A stretch of DNA of 64,000 nt, from the NCBI RefSeq assembly GCF_000499845.2, contig NC_023753.2, positions 12,367,181 through 12,431,180 of the forward strand. The letters are read 5' to 3'. A program made the translations under genes and the position numbers. The stretch is from Phaseolus vulgaris. Taxonomy: Eukaryota > Streptophyta > Magnoliopsida > Fabales > Fabaceae. Below are positions 1 through 10,034 of this stretch, piece by piece (within the stretch, counting starts at the first letter, position 1; the number at the start of each line of letters is the position of its first letter). Below the pieces are notes generated by a model. It was not told the DNA's origin, did no database searches, and worked only from the letters and a program-made list of their open reading frames with translations.

Positions 1-737
1 GCGCCTCAGATTTGCACACTCATTTTAAAAGATTTATCATTTTTTTTCTGTTGCTTCTTTTGGACTAATTATTTTTTTGTCCTTTCTATAACACTTCAAA
101 CTTGCAAATTCCAGAGAATCAAAATTTTTCTATGAGTGGAAATATTTTTCTGGATCAAAACAGTCAGCACAGAAAATCTGAAACAGGGTTATTCTGAAAA
201 CTGGAAACAAAAACAGCAAGATACCAAAGTTTAGACACAATGGAAATTTGTGAAATAGAATTGTGTAGGATCTAAACACAATATGAACTCAAACTAAAAT
301 TAAAAAGGCACCAAAAGATCAAAGAACAGCAGATTCAAAGCAATTAAAGATACCCAAAATCAAGAAACAATCAAGCCAAATAAAGGACTACTAAGAATTG
401 TTGACAATGTGGATGAACATGACTTGACAAAACATATAAGATTCAGAAATTAAAGACTCAAAAGCATAATATGAACCAAATAATGAAAGCAATAAAGACT
501 CAAAAGCCTAAAAGAAAATAGCAACTCAAAGGTGTATGGAATCCTATCACAATTTGCACAAGAACTTGTTCAAGATCAATTGAACAAGAGTGCTTCGGTT
601 GGATCTTCCACAAAGCACACCAAACAAATTAAAATGTAAAAAACAGCAAGACAATTATGGAAAATAAGATGAACAACATGAAAGTAAAGAAGAACTAAAA
701 ATGAAAGACCAAAAGCAACTCATCTTGAAGAACCATA

Positions 738-750
738 GCTCATGATACCA
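738..750 (-). promoter_or_regulatory. Primer binding site, initiator-Met type
   Basis: The minus strand reads TGGTATCATGAGC directly inside the LTR after a 2-nt spacer. It resembles the common plant site TGGTATCAGAGC with one extra base. Confidence 0.6.
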
Positions 751-752
751 AA

Positions 753-1450
753 TGATGGCATTTCATGAAGGTCTTCTTGAATCATGTAAGGAAAAGGGGT
801 GCGGAAGCTATGAAGGTGTGTGAGCAAGATCCTCCTAAGAGTGGTGTTGATCTTGAAGGTGCATGATGTGTATGAAGCTAGGGAGGTTCGGCCAACCCAA
901 GGAGAGGTGAAGGAGATGAAGTTTAGAGCCTAGAATTCTAGGGAGAAGCAAAGCTTGGCACAAAATGGCAGCATAACTTTACTCACAATAAACTTGAAAA
1001 TACAAGGTGTAGGATCCTCCTTTTATAGGCTAAGGAGGACCATAATGCAACCCTAATGCTAGCCAAATGAAATGTAAATGTGAAGCACATGGGTGCACAT
1101 GGCACATGGGTGCACAAATGAGCACATGGGGAGGGGTGTGTCTAGTTTTTATGCTCACCCCCTCCATGGGCTTTCTAGACCGGCCTTGGTAAATTTAGAG
1201 GTTTTTTTAGAAACTCTAAGTTTACCTAGGTTGGTGTTTTAAGTGCCAAAATTAATTCTAAGAAAATTACAAATAAAGTTCCTATGCTAATTTTGACAAG
1301 AAATTAAAGTCTACTCTACACTAGAGTTTATGGCATTTGAACATGTAAAAGAACGTCTTCTTGGATCCTCTTGGCCATAACTCTATGGTTGGCCCAAATC
1401 TACCCTTTGGTGGGCTTGCATGTGGGCTTGTGCTTGGGCCTCTTCCATCA
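753..1450 (-). repeat. 5' LTR of the left-edge element
   Basis: A 698-bp LTR with termini TGATGG...CCATCA on the minus strand. A TATA box (CCTATAAAAGG on the minus strand) lies near 1019-1029, where U3 meets R. The second LTR is outside the window, so the boundaries rest on the terminal motif, the adjacent primer site and the abrupt change into aORF-like coding sequence at 1451. Confidence 0.6.
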
Positions 1451-2277
1451 CCCGCCCCCACTGATAAGAATAAAGGGGTGGTGGTGATTGATTCCGAGGA
1501 CGAGGACACCGAAGAGGGTCTCGTCTTCAAGAGGCCAAGGGTGGACGTCGCAGCAACCTCACTCTTTGCTATCAACGACCACCCCCTTTCATTCAGGGAC
1601 AATCTCTCCTCGCAAACTCCTCGTGCTTGAAGGCGGTGGGGAGAGCACTCTTAGGGTGACCAAGTGCCCCCTACCCCTGAGCTCCTCGCCATACTCCAAC
1701 ATGCCCTCAAATGTTTCCAAGAGAAGGAGGCGGTAGAGGCTTTGAATGGAAACTTGTTGAGGGACCGCATGGGCCAAAGCCTTGGGGAGTTCCTTGTCAA
1801 TTCCCTCGCCTTCGTGAGCCAGGCCGAGGCAAGGATGAAGGGGGAACTTTCCCTCCAAGCCCAAATCTTCGCCAACCGTGAAATGGCCCTGAACCAAGAG
1901 TTGAGCAGCCTCCGTCAATCGGAGAAAGATACCAAGAAGCTGCTGTTTGACAAGGGTTGGGAGGCCCTTCAGCTGGAGGCGAAGATTCTGCCTCTGCAAA
2001 ATAAAGTGATCGACCTGGAAGAGCAAGCAAAGGGGGCAAAGGAAAATATGGCCAAACTGAAGGAAAGGGCCACCTAACAACTAGAGGGTGAGCTTGCCTA
2101 ACAGGCCGAGCTCTTCAAAAAGACTGAGGCAGAGCTCATCCAGGATGCCATTGATGCATATGGGCCAGGGTTCGAGGATGCCCTTGCTCAGGTTGCTTGC
2201 GTGCACCATGATATGGACATCTCACCCTTCGCAGCGTTGAAACGGGTCGTTGATGGGCAGCTTGCGCCCAGAATCTA
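1451..2277 (+). pseudogene. aORF remnant of relic A (antisense extra ORF)
   Basis: The plus strand, opposite to the relic's gag-pol, carries the broken 3' part of a coding frame. An acidic stretch (SEDEDTEEGLVFKRPRV, about 1488-1545) matches a segment with DEATEDGLVTKRKRV in the aORF at 42700-42780. A heptad-rich coiled coil follows (about 1640-2077). The tail, about 2155-2277, has the pattern GF-x-DAL-x-QVAC...VVDG and ends in TAA; the same tail ends the aORF of the 39819-51874 element. Stops at about 1628, 2075 and 2099 and several shifts break it. Its function is unknown. The left end is cut at 1451 by another retrotransposon. Confidence 0.65.
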
Positions 2278-2579
2278 ACTTGCTCAATTTGTAGGACTTT
2301 GGCCTTCTAATGAACAATATATAATATGTACATATACCTTGTCTTATTTATAAATTTGTCTGCCTTTAATTGCTTCCTTTGTCTTGGTTGTTGTTGCCGT
2401 GTCTCGCACTAACATTGCTAACAACGCATTTGACGAACATTCATAGTCTAGGTAGCATGTTTGTCCACCACCTGCTCGACCTTACCTTCTTCGATTCTTT
2501 AGTGGCTTAAGGTAGCGGTAATGTGCACACAAACCCTTAACTAGCCTTACCTTGGTTAAACAAAGATAAGGGAATTCTT
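2278..2579. other. Spacer of relic A, start
   Basis: Non-coding sequence between the aORF end and the tandem repeats. It is the genomic-RNA 3' untranslated spacer in element orientation, and I see no gene in it. Confidence 0.5.
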
Positions 2580-3445
2580 CATTGCCACTCTTCAACCCTG
2601 CCTTACAAGACAAGGGAAAGATTCACTAACTGACTTCGCTCTTACTTTACTGAGTAAGGAGATGTCTTCCCGATGCCGCTGGTGAACCATGTTGTCGTCG
2701 CCTTGGCATTTTCACTCAAGAGGGAGGCGTTCTCTACGTATCATCCTATCCCTACTTTGAGTCTTCTAACCTAAGGAGAAGTTTGTAACTAACCTCGATC
2801 TAACCACACAGGGGTAGAAGAGGGTTTAACTTTCAGACCATACCGTCTCGACCTCGACGCTCTCACTCAAGAGGGAGGCGTTCTCTACGAACCATCCTAC
2901 CCAGTCTTAAGACTTCTAGCCCAAGGAGAAACTCGTAACTGACCTCACCCTTACCCTACCGGGGCAGATGAGGATTTTAACTGGCAAACCGTACTTCTCA
3001 ACCCTGGCGTTCTCACTCAAGAGGGAGGCGTTCTCTGCGAACCGTCTTGCCCAATCTTGAGACTTCTAAACAATAGGAAAGGTTCGTATCTGACCTCGTC
3101 CTTGTTGTATGAAGTCAAGGGAGGGTTTAATAATTGACCTCATCCTTGCTGTATGAAGTCCTTGGAGGAATTAACTGGTGAACCCTATTATTCAACCTTG
3201 ATGTTTTCACTCAAGGGGGGAGGTGTTCTCTGCGAATCTACCTTTCCTAGCCTTGAGGCTTCTAACCCAAGCGAACAACTCGTAGCTGACCTCATCCTTG
3301 CGCAAGGGTGAGAGAGGATTTTACTGGTGAACTCTATTGTTCAACCTTGGTGTTTTCACTCAATGGGGGAGGTGTTCTCTGCGAATCTACCTTTCCCAGC
3401 CTTGAGGCTTCTAATCCAAACGAACGGCTCGTAACTACATTATAC
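2580..3445. repeat. ~150-bp imperfect tandem array in the relic A spacer
   Basis: The phrase ACTCAAGAGGGAGGCGTTCT and its variants recur near 2713, 2865, 3015, 3209 and 3357. The spacing is therefore about 150 bp, except for one 194-bp unit that carries an extra internal copy of a ~45-bp 'TTGTATGAAGTC' segment. The array lies between the aORF and the integrase end, the hypervariable zone of Tat/Ogre elements that is known to generate tandem repeats. Confidence 0.75.
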
Positions 3446-3555
3446 AAAAATATTCGAGAATATACTTCAATCGAAACTTTATTGGGTGACATCGTTAAAA
3501 AACCCTTGGAAGGGAAAAATAGTGTCCCCTAAAAACTGCGTACAATGCTAATAGT

Positions 3556-4863
3556 TCAACTGAAGTAAAATTTGAGATTGGTCGCATTCCATGTTCCAGG
3601 AATCGTGCCGGCCTCTAATGTCTCAAGCCTGTATGCCCCGTTCCCAACGGCTTCTGTCACCCTGAAAGGACCAGTCCACTTGGGGGACAACTTGTTCTCT
3701 AGCTGGTACGGGTGGGCCTTTCGCATCATCAGGCCAGTGACCTGGAACTGGCGAGGTCTCAGCTTGGAGTTATACTTGTACTCCATCCTTCTCTTCAAAG
3801 CTTCAACTTTGATTCTGGCTTTCTCCTTTACCTCATCCAGTATGTCCATGTTCTCCTTTCTCTCTTTATTGGACTCTTCAGCCACGAAGTTCTGGAAGCG
3901 TGGCGAGTTCTCCTGGATCTCTACGGGAATCATCGCGTCCGATTCATACACCAAGCTGAAAGGTGTTTTTCTAGTGGTAGACTGGGGAGTGGTGTGGTAA
4001 GCCCACACAATCCTAGGGACTTCTTATGCCCAGGTCCCTTTGGCCTTCTCCAGCCTTCTTTTTAGACCTCTAACCAGGACTCGGTTGTCAGACTCAACCT
4101 ACCCATTCGTCTGGCGGTGCTCGATTGACACGAACACCTGCTTTGTCCCAATTTCTGTACACAGCTTTCCCAGCTGCTGGCTTGCGAACTGGGTGCCATT
4201 ATCGGACACCAACCGTTTCGGTACTCCAAAGCGGCATACTATGTTCTTCCACACGAAGTGCTGAATCTTGTGGGTCGTAATCTACGCCACTGGCTCGGCT
4301 TCTATCCACTTCGTGAAATACTCTATGGCGACCACGAGGTACTTAATTTGCCGTATCGCCAAAGGGAAAGGTCTCAGTATATCGATTCCCCAGGTATGGA
4401 ACGGCCAAGGGCTGTAAATCGATATGAGCTCTTCTGGTGGCGCTTTGTGCCAATCAGTGTGTCGCTGACATTGCTTGCACTGTTGTACGTGCCTCGTGCA
4501 GTCTTCCCTTATGGTTGGCCAATAGTATCTCGCGTGAATGACCTTCGATGCTAGAGATCGACCACCGTTATGACTCCCGCATATCCCTTCATGGAGTTTT
4601 GCCATTATTCGTGTGCATTGCTCGCCACTTACACATACCAAAATAGGGTGGGTGAACCCGTGTTTGAACAACTCTTCGTCAATTAGGGTGTACTTGGTCG
4701 AATTTTTCTTTATTTTTCTGACCTCTGTGGCTTCCAGCGGGAGTATCCCATTAGCCAGGTAACGCTTGTAGGGCGTCATCCAGGTTTCTCCTCCTTCAAC
4801 CAGGCAGACCTGCAATGACTCTTCCCCAAGAACTGGGTATGTGCTTATCCTGAGCGTTCTCAA
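3556..4863 (-). pseudogene. Integrase, relic A
   Basis: Two minus-strand frames together give nearly a whole Ty3-type integrase. The N-terminal part (4282-4863) has an H-H-C-C zinc-binding region (LHEGICGSH...CKQCQRH) and the first catalytic aspartate in WGIDILRPF. The C-terminal part (3556-4008) carries the GPF/Y-like module (KLSPKWTGPFRV) and ends NLKFYFS. The segment around the second aspartate and the glutamate (4009-4281) is shifted between frames. Its family role is to join element cDNA to chromosomal DNA; this copy is dead. Confidence 0.75.
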
Positions 4864-4869
4864 TGTCTC

Positions 4870-5500
4870 CTAAGACACTGACCGATTACTCCTCTTCCCT
4901 CCTCCCGACGTGCTAACCTGATGGACCCCCACCGAATTATCTACGGTGAAGGTTCGAGGTGTCTTCAGGGTTTCCTGGATGACAATCCTCTGTTTGCCCC
5001 CCTTGCCTGAATTGGCGAGCTTAGCTAGCAAGTCAGCTCGGGCATTCTGTTCTCTAGGGACATGTACCAACTTGAATACCACAAATGACTTCTTCAAAAC
5101 TTGGACATATTCTAGATAAGCTTCCATCTGCGGGTCCTTGGCCTGATATTCTCCTGTTACTTGACCTGTAACTAGTAGGGAGTCACTCTTCGCCAGCAGA
5201 CTTTGCGCACCCATCTCCTTGGCTAATAGTATGCCAACGATCAGAGCTTCATACTCTGTCTGGTTGTTGTTGGCCTTGAAGGCGAACCACAGGGCCTGCT
5301 CGATCAATAGTCCATTCGGCCCTTCCAGGATGACGCCAGCTCTGCTGCCTTGTTGGTTAGAGGATCCATCTACAGAGAACACCCATCGGAAGTCAGATTC
5401 TTCATGGTGTGCGTCTGCCGAGGAGAGATCTACCACGAAGTCAGCATAAACTTGGCCTTTGATAAGGCCTCTGGGCTCGTACTATACGTCGAACTCTGAT
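4870..5500 (-). pseudogene. Second (archaeal-like) RNase H, relic A
   Basis: The frame contains SVDGSSNQQGSRAGVILEGP, the conserved glutamate region (TEYEALIVG) and HVPREQNARADLLAKL, the hallmarks of the extra RNase H that Tat elements carry between the normal RNase H and integrase. It ends at a TAG (4870-4872), and integrase-like codons continue in the same frame beyond it. Upstream it is fused almost directly to protease sequence near 5500, so the reverse transcriptase and nearly all of the first RNase H have been deleted; only its last residues (LSEFDV...YEPRG) remain, with stops. Confidence 0.7.
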
Positions 5501-5502
5501 AG

Positions 5503-5919
5503 TTATACTGCCCAACGTACCTTTACCTGGTCTCCAGCAAACCCATACAGGCAGCCGGTGTAAGGCCTCAACTGGTCGGGAGACAACTGTAATTTGTTGA
5601 AAGTCGACCAAAACATCACGTCTCTCGAGCTTCCCTGGTTCACCAGGACACGGTGCACCTTCTTCCCTATTGTCACTACCAAGATCACCACTAGGTCATT
5701 GTCATGGGGGATGACATCTCGGAGGTCGGCCTTGGTGAAGACGAGGTCGATGTCAAGGGCTTGGTCTGCCTCTTGCACCTCTACCGTCATCACTGCTCGC
5801 GCATACTTCTTCTGCTGAGAAGCGGTGCATCCTTCACCCGAGAAACCTCCTGAAGTGGTGTAAATTTCACCATGAACGGGCATCTCATGCCCCTGATCAC
5901 CCCTTAGTGCTGCCAACAT
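5503..5919 (-). pseudogene. Aspartic protease, relic A
   Basis: A retroviral-type protease fragment with VLVNQGSSRDVMFW at the active-site position. The working copy at about 49018 has DQGSS there, so the catalytic aspartate is replaced by asparagine (Asp to Asn). It is preceded by the linker TASQQKKYARAVMTVEV and the PHDNDLVV segment shared with the intact element. It ends in the fusion to RNase H described for 4870-5500. Confidence 0.65.
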
Positions 5920-5928
5920 CTGGACTCC

Positions 5929-6960
5929 CTACGATTCCTGCAAGTAGTCATTCAGGAAGCTATTTTTCACCAGTTCGTCCAGCTGGTGTTCGAGTGACAA
6001 GCAGTTACGTATGGGATGACCATACGCTTGGTGGAACTCACACCAAGCGTTCTTGTTGGGCCCCAATCTCTTGTCAGTTTTTGCGGGCATCTTCAGTCTC
6101 TCCGCTATGTTGGAAAAGCGATCAACTCCTTCAATTCTACCAAGAAGTTGTGCATGCGGGCACATCCTCCCTTGTGCGCCCCCTGGTTTTGGACTTCTTG
6201 GACTCGTAGGGCTGCTGCTTCGTTGTGGCCTTCTTCTCTGTTGTCGCCTCATGTACTCTCATGGGTTGAGGTCGACTTTGCCCTCGCGGGCAGATGGAGA
6301 CAATGCTTCCGCGCTTCTCGGTGAGTTCCCCTTCCACGACGTTATGGGCTACCGCTCGACGCCTGTTCTGGCAGAAGGTTTTAAGGCGACACCTGATGAG
6401 TGACTCACTGAAGTGTCCTGGCATGATTCCCTTCCTAAAAGCGTGCACCATCATATCCTTGTCCTTTGTGTGCAGCCTCACCAACTGTGCCTCGAATTGG
6501 TTGAGGTAGTCCTTCAAGGACTCTCCATGGTACTGCCTTACATCGAAAAGATCGTAAGAGACCGACGAGGGAGCCCGATTGGCTATGTATTGCTCCCTGA
6601 ACAGCGTAGAGAATTGCACAAACGACGTTACATGTCAGTCATTAAGACTGACAAACCAATCTAGCATTGTACCTGTCAGCGTGCTCATGAACAACTTACA
6701 ATGCACTGCGTCAGAACCTCCAGACAACATTATCTGGGTGTGAAAGGTCGTGAGATGAGCCTCCGGGTCCTCTGCACCTGTAAAGGTGGCCTTAGGACCT
6801 CCGAAAGTGGTCAGTATCACGACGTCCATGATCGCCTGCGAGAATGGCGTTCAAAAAGTCCTGGGTTGTGTGGGTGGTTCTCACTCATCCACCAAACGTT
6901 CCCTGCGTTCTACAAATTCATGCGCAGTTCTTCGTTCCTCGCTTGCGACGCGACCAAGTT
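5929..6960 (-). pseudogene. gag, relic A
   Basis: Three overlapping minus-strand pieces reproduce a Tat gag. One has AEDPEAHLTTFHTQIML (6635-6829). The next is a capsid-like core with LFDVRQYHGESLKDYLNQFE and a lysine/arginine-rich tail (6137-6619). The last is a zinc-knuckle-like WCEFHQAYGHPIRNC (about 5960-6060). Frameshifts at about 6140-6250 and 6620-6635 separate them. The N-terminus (6830-7140) is largely degraded. Confidence 0.7.
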
Positions 6961-7144
6961 AACCTGGATGTGTTCCTGATCCATTCTGGATGTCGCCAAT
7001 TTTTCCTGAAGGGCGCACATCATCTGCATGATCTGCTGCATGGTGATGTTTTCCCCTCCGTTTGGTGTGACAAATCCTTACCTCGTGTTTCTCAAATTGA
7101 TAGATCCTTACTCTACACTTGTGAAAGAGACCAAATTTTAATCG

Positions 7145-7163
7145 GGCCCCACGGTGGGTGCCA
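7145..7163 (-). promoter_or_regulatory. Primer binding site of relic A
   Basis: The minus strand reads TGGCACCCACCGTGGGGCC, two bases inside the LTR. It differs at one base from TGGCGCCCACCGTGGGGCC, which I recall as complementary to the 3' end of plant tRNA-Lys(CUU). Confidence 0.65.
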
Positions 7164-7165
7164 AA

Positions 7166-8059
7166 TGTTCTTGTCAGTTGACTCGCTCGCCGATTAAATC
7201 TAACGACTATCACACACCCTCTTATCTCTGCCTTGGTTCGTGCTTTCCTTGGATCGAAACACTTTGTACCTGCAAAGAAAAAGGGGTGCCCTAGAGGTCG
7301 TTCGAACTCCGACGCTCAAGTTAATACTGGGGCCAAGAAACAAAATGTGTGTAATAGTTCTAATCTCAGAAACTGCATACCTTGTGGGTTTTCTTACTAC
7401 CCTTTATATAGTCTAGGTTTTCTTCTGTTTCCGTTACCCGCACTTAGGATTTCTGGAGGAATGCCCTCGCGCCGCTATTACCCAACCTTAGGGCAATCTA
7501 GCGCGTAAGGCTCCCTCACTGGAGTGCAACCTCTAACGGAATGGCCACCCGGGTACCAACTTGTGCACCTAATCTCTGGGGGCATCCGTCCTGGGGTGCC
7601 TTAACTGTTCACGTGCCATGCACCCAGCCTACCCCTGGGAAATGTAACCGTAACAGGTCGTAGCGCCTCTAGTGGTTCTTTACTTGTGTTGCGCCTGAAT
7701 GCGCAATTCACACCACACACATGGACTCTTCGTGACCTAGGCTTCCCCCTACTTCTAGGTGTTTACTGATAACTGGTGTACTTTCTAGGATCCACCTTTC
7801 GTGGTCCAATCCAGCTATTTGAGTTTTCGATGCCCGATGCCATATCGGCCTCACTCTGTTGCCGAGGATATGTCGGCACATCCAGGTGATCGACATCCGA
7901 TCACTAATCAACACCCTGGCTTGTGCCGCCGATGAGACACTGACTCATGCCACTTGTGGGGCCCAACTTACGTGGCCCACCATTACTAGCAATCAACGAT
8001 GTCCGATGACTAGTCAATACACATATGGTCAATGTGTTCTAAGTTAGGGACCTTCAACA
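7166..8059 (-). repeat. 5' LTR of relic A
   Basis: An LTR of about 894 bp reading TGTTGAAGG...AAGAACA on the minus strand. A TATATAAAGG TATA box lies at about 7401-7410. The inner boundary is set by the primer site. The outer boundary (8059) rests only on the TG...CA rule, because the partner LTR is missing. The frames seen within it are not genes. Confidence 0.6.
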
Positions 8060-9048
8060 GTTTTACTTGTTCCAATTTAATTCTAAGAAGAATCACGTGT
8101 GGAAAGGAGTCTGGGTAGCTGTTTTATGGAGTGTTTAGAATCATAAGAGTATAGTTGTGTTTAAAGAGGGGGAGGGTAGATGTCGAAGAGATCTTTCACC
8201 TAATAGAAATACGGCATGGTCTTGGATGAAGTTGGGTTCTATATCCTATGAATTGTTTAGAATCTTTGAGATAACTTAGGATTCCAGTATGATAATCTAT
8301 CACATATATGTCATATATGCAATTGTCGAAACCCTATTTTAGCCGGATTAGATGACAACTTGTTATGTCTTTCTTTCATATTTCTGCTTTCTTCCTATTG
8401 GTGTGGCTTGTTTTCCCTTTCTTTACTTAGCCTTCACATTTCTAGTTAAGAAAGGTGATTTTGTTGTCTTACAGGTTCAAGGTCCCTTGAGAGAGGAATG
8501 TAAGCATAATAGAAACTTTTTGGAAAGAGTGTTGGTGGTTCTTGAATAGCAAAAGGTAGAGTCGGTGGTAATTGTAACTGATGAGCACTACTTTTGTATC
8601 TGTGGCAAGGTGGTCTATCAAGTTAAATTAGAAGAAAAATTCGATTTTCAACTTTCATTCATGGGTGTTGATGGTATAAAGTTGACATCAAATATCATGC
8701 AATCTTTTGAAGATGGAAAATGGAAAAGGGTAGAGACGATGGTGGAAGAAAATGTTATCAATCACTGCATGGTAACTTAAGTCAAGCTCACTGTAAAGTT
8801 AGTTTGATGGATACGTCTGATACATGGAAATATCTGGTGGTGGTGAAATGCATAAGACATGTGAACTACAATAGACATAAACTACTACAAGGTATGCTAC
8901 ATAGAAGAAATGATTCATGACTCTACTGATAATATGTAACCTAGACCATGCACAATACACGTTGGTGGTGAATGCACAAGACATAAGCTGTTGAGACTAC
9001 ATTTTATACCATAAATGAAAATGATTGTTTGACATCTATCATAATGCT
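8060..9048. other. Intergenic, no recognised gene
   Basis: A/T-rich DNA with a few short open frames (for example 8473-8549 after a splice-acceptor-like TTACAG, and 8565-8780). None has a recognisable domain and they are not linked by credible splice sites, so I do not call a gene. Confidence 0.4.
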
Positions 9049-9389
9049 TGCGCTTGTATACAACCTTCTTACGTGGCAAATTTGATGACATGGCAAGGGC
9101 AATTTTGTCATTTTCTTAAAAAAATAAAAATCAGTATATGCGTTTTTTCGAAAGCTTATTTTCCTCATTTATCGAGCGCTGCTGGGTTCAGAGATTCTTT
9201 TGGGTTTAGAGATTCTTACGCCTTCAATTCGGTGGTGGCTGTTGTTACCTAAGGGAGATTGCTCGATAAATGAGGAAAAGAAGCTTTCGAAAAAACGCAT
9301 ATACTAATTTTTATTTTTTTAAGAAAAGGACAAAATTGCCCTTGCCATGTCCTCAAATTTGCCACGTGGAGAGGTTGTATATAGGCGCA
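9049..9389. repeat. Foldback (long inverted repeat) element
   Basis: Two arms of exactly 129 bp (9049-9177 and 9261-9389) are inverted copies, starting TGCGC(T/C)T(G/A)TATACAACC and ending ATCGAGC, with about a dozen mismatches around an 83-bp loop. A transcript would fold into one long hairpin. No open frame has meaning here. I could not find a clear target duplication. It fits a MITE or foldback transposon, and a small-RNA hairpin locus is an alternative. Confidence 0.7.
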
Positions 9390-10034
9390 GCCAGCTGTTA
9401 GTTGTTCACATATCACTGCTCTACCATAAAAGGCCATAATGAGTGATAAGTTAGTCAAGGTATGGATAGAGGTTGTAGTTAGCAGCAGAGTTGAAAGGAA
9501 CTATGCAAGTTGGGAAAATGTTTTTTTAACACTCTCTGTGCCTTACACACTATTGACACTGCGCACGTGGCTCTAAATGGTGATGTGGCAAAGGGTATTA
9601 TTGTAAAGTCAGAGATGGTGATCTGGCAAGGATAATTTTGTAACATTTGTAAATTATTGGTGGAGTAATTTTTGGGAAAGGTTTTCGTGAGGATTAAAAT
9701 TTGGCTTTGAGAGAGAGTGCGCGGGAGTAGGGTTTGAGAACGGAGTGAGAAGTTGGACTTTGTCATGTCGACAGTGTTGGAATCGGGCGGTTGTTGGTGC
9801 GACGAGTAAGCGACGTGTTAGAACAAAGAAACCATGTTCGTTGATATGTAGGCGGCGTTCGTCAAAGGGTTTAGGGTGTTCATGGGGGTAAGCGTCATTC
9901 GTCGAAGGGTTTAGGGTGTTCGTCGGAGAGTAAGCGGCAAAATGTTGAAATAAAACGCAAACCGAAATCGAACGTTGATGAATTGTTGATCTGTTGTTGT
10001 GTGCATTATTGGTTGTTTGTTAGTCCATGGTAGG
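9390..10034. other. Intergenic, with one short duplication
   Basis: No gene is recognised. At about 9845-9945 the phrase GGGTTTAGGGTGTTC occurs twice, about 50 bp apart, within a short direct duplication. Confidence 0.35.

Larger units (their letters stand above)
1..1450 (-). mobile_element. LTR retrotransposon, 5' end only, running off the left edge
   Basis: Read on the minus strand, this is a complete 5' LTR (753-1450) followed, after two bases, by a primer binding site of the initiator-methionine tRNA type, and then about 740 bases of A/T-rich leader that leave the window. No gag or pol frame is visible. The LTR begins TGATGG and ends CCATCA, a proper inverted terminus. Its outer end abuts a Tat antisense-ORF relic in mid-frame, so I infer that it inserted into that relic and that the missing left part of the relic lies beyond this element. 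Ty1/copia and several chromovirus lineages both use this primer, so the superfamily is undecided; a non-autonomous element is also possible. Confidence 0.6.
1451..8059 (-). mobile_element. Relic A: decayed Tat-lineage Ty3/gypsy retrotransposon
   Basis: On the minus strand the order is 5' LTR (7166-8059), primer site, gag, protease, second RNase H, integrase, repeat-rich spacer, then an antisense aORF remnant that reads on the plus strand. The gag, protease and integrase peptides are close to those of the intact element at 39819-51874, so both belong to one Tat group. All frames carry stops or shifts. The reverse transcriptase is missing altogether. No 3' LTR is seen because a later element (1-1450) interrupts the aORF. 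The five bases after the LTR are GTTTT; the matching target duplication would lie outside the window. Confidence 0.8.

Noticed and set aside
1361..1630. 89-codon frame crossing 1450
   Set aside because: It runs from an LTR into the aORF relic across an insertion border, so the fusion is accidental.
3572..4065. Plus-strand frames of 117-142 codons
   Set aside because: They are shadows of the integrase on the minus strand, which has recognisable catalytic motifs.
9845..9945. GGGTTTAGGGT resembling plant telomere repeat TTTAGGG
   Set aside because: Only one to two units in each of two copies within a short duplication; not a telomeric tract.
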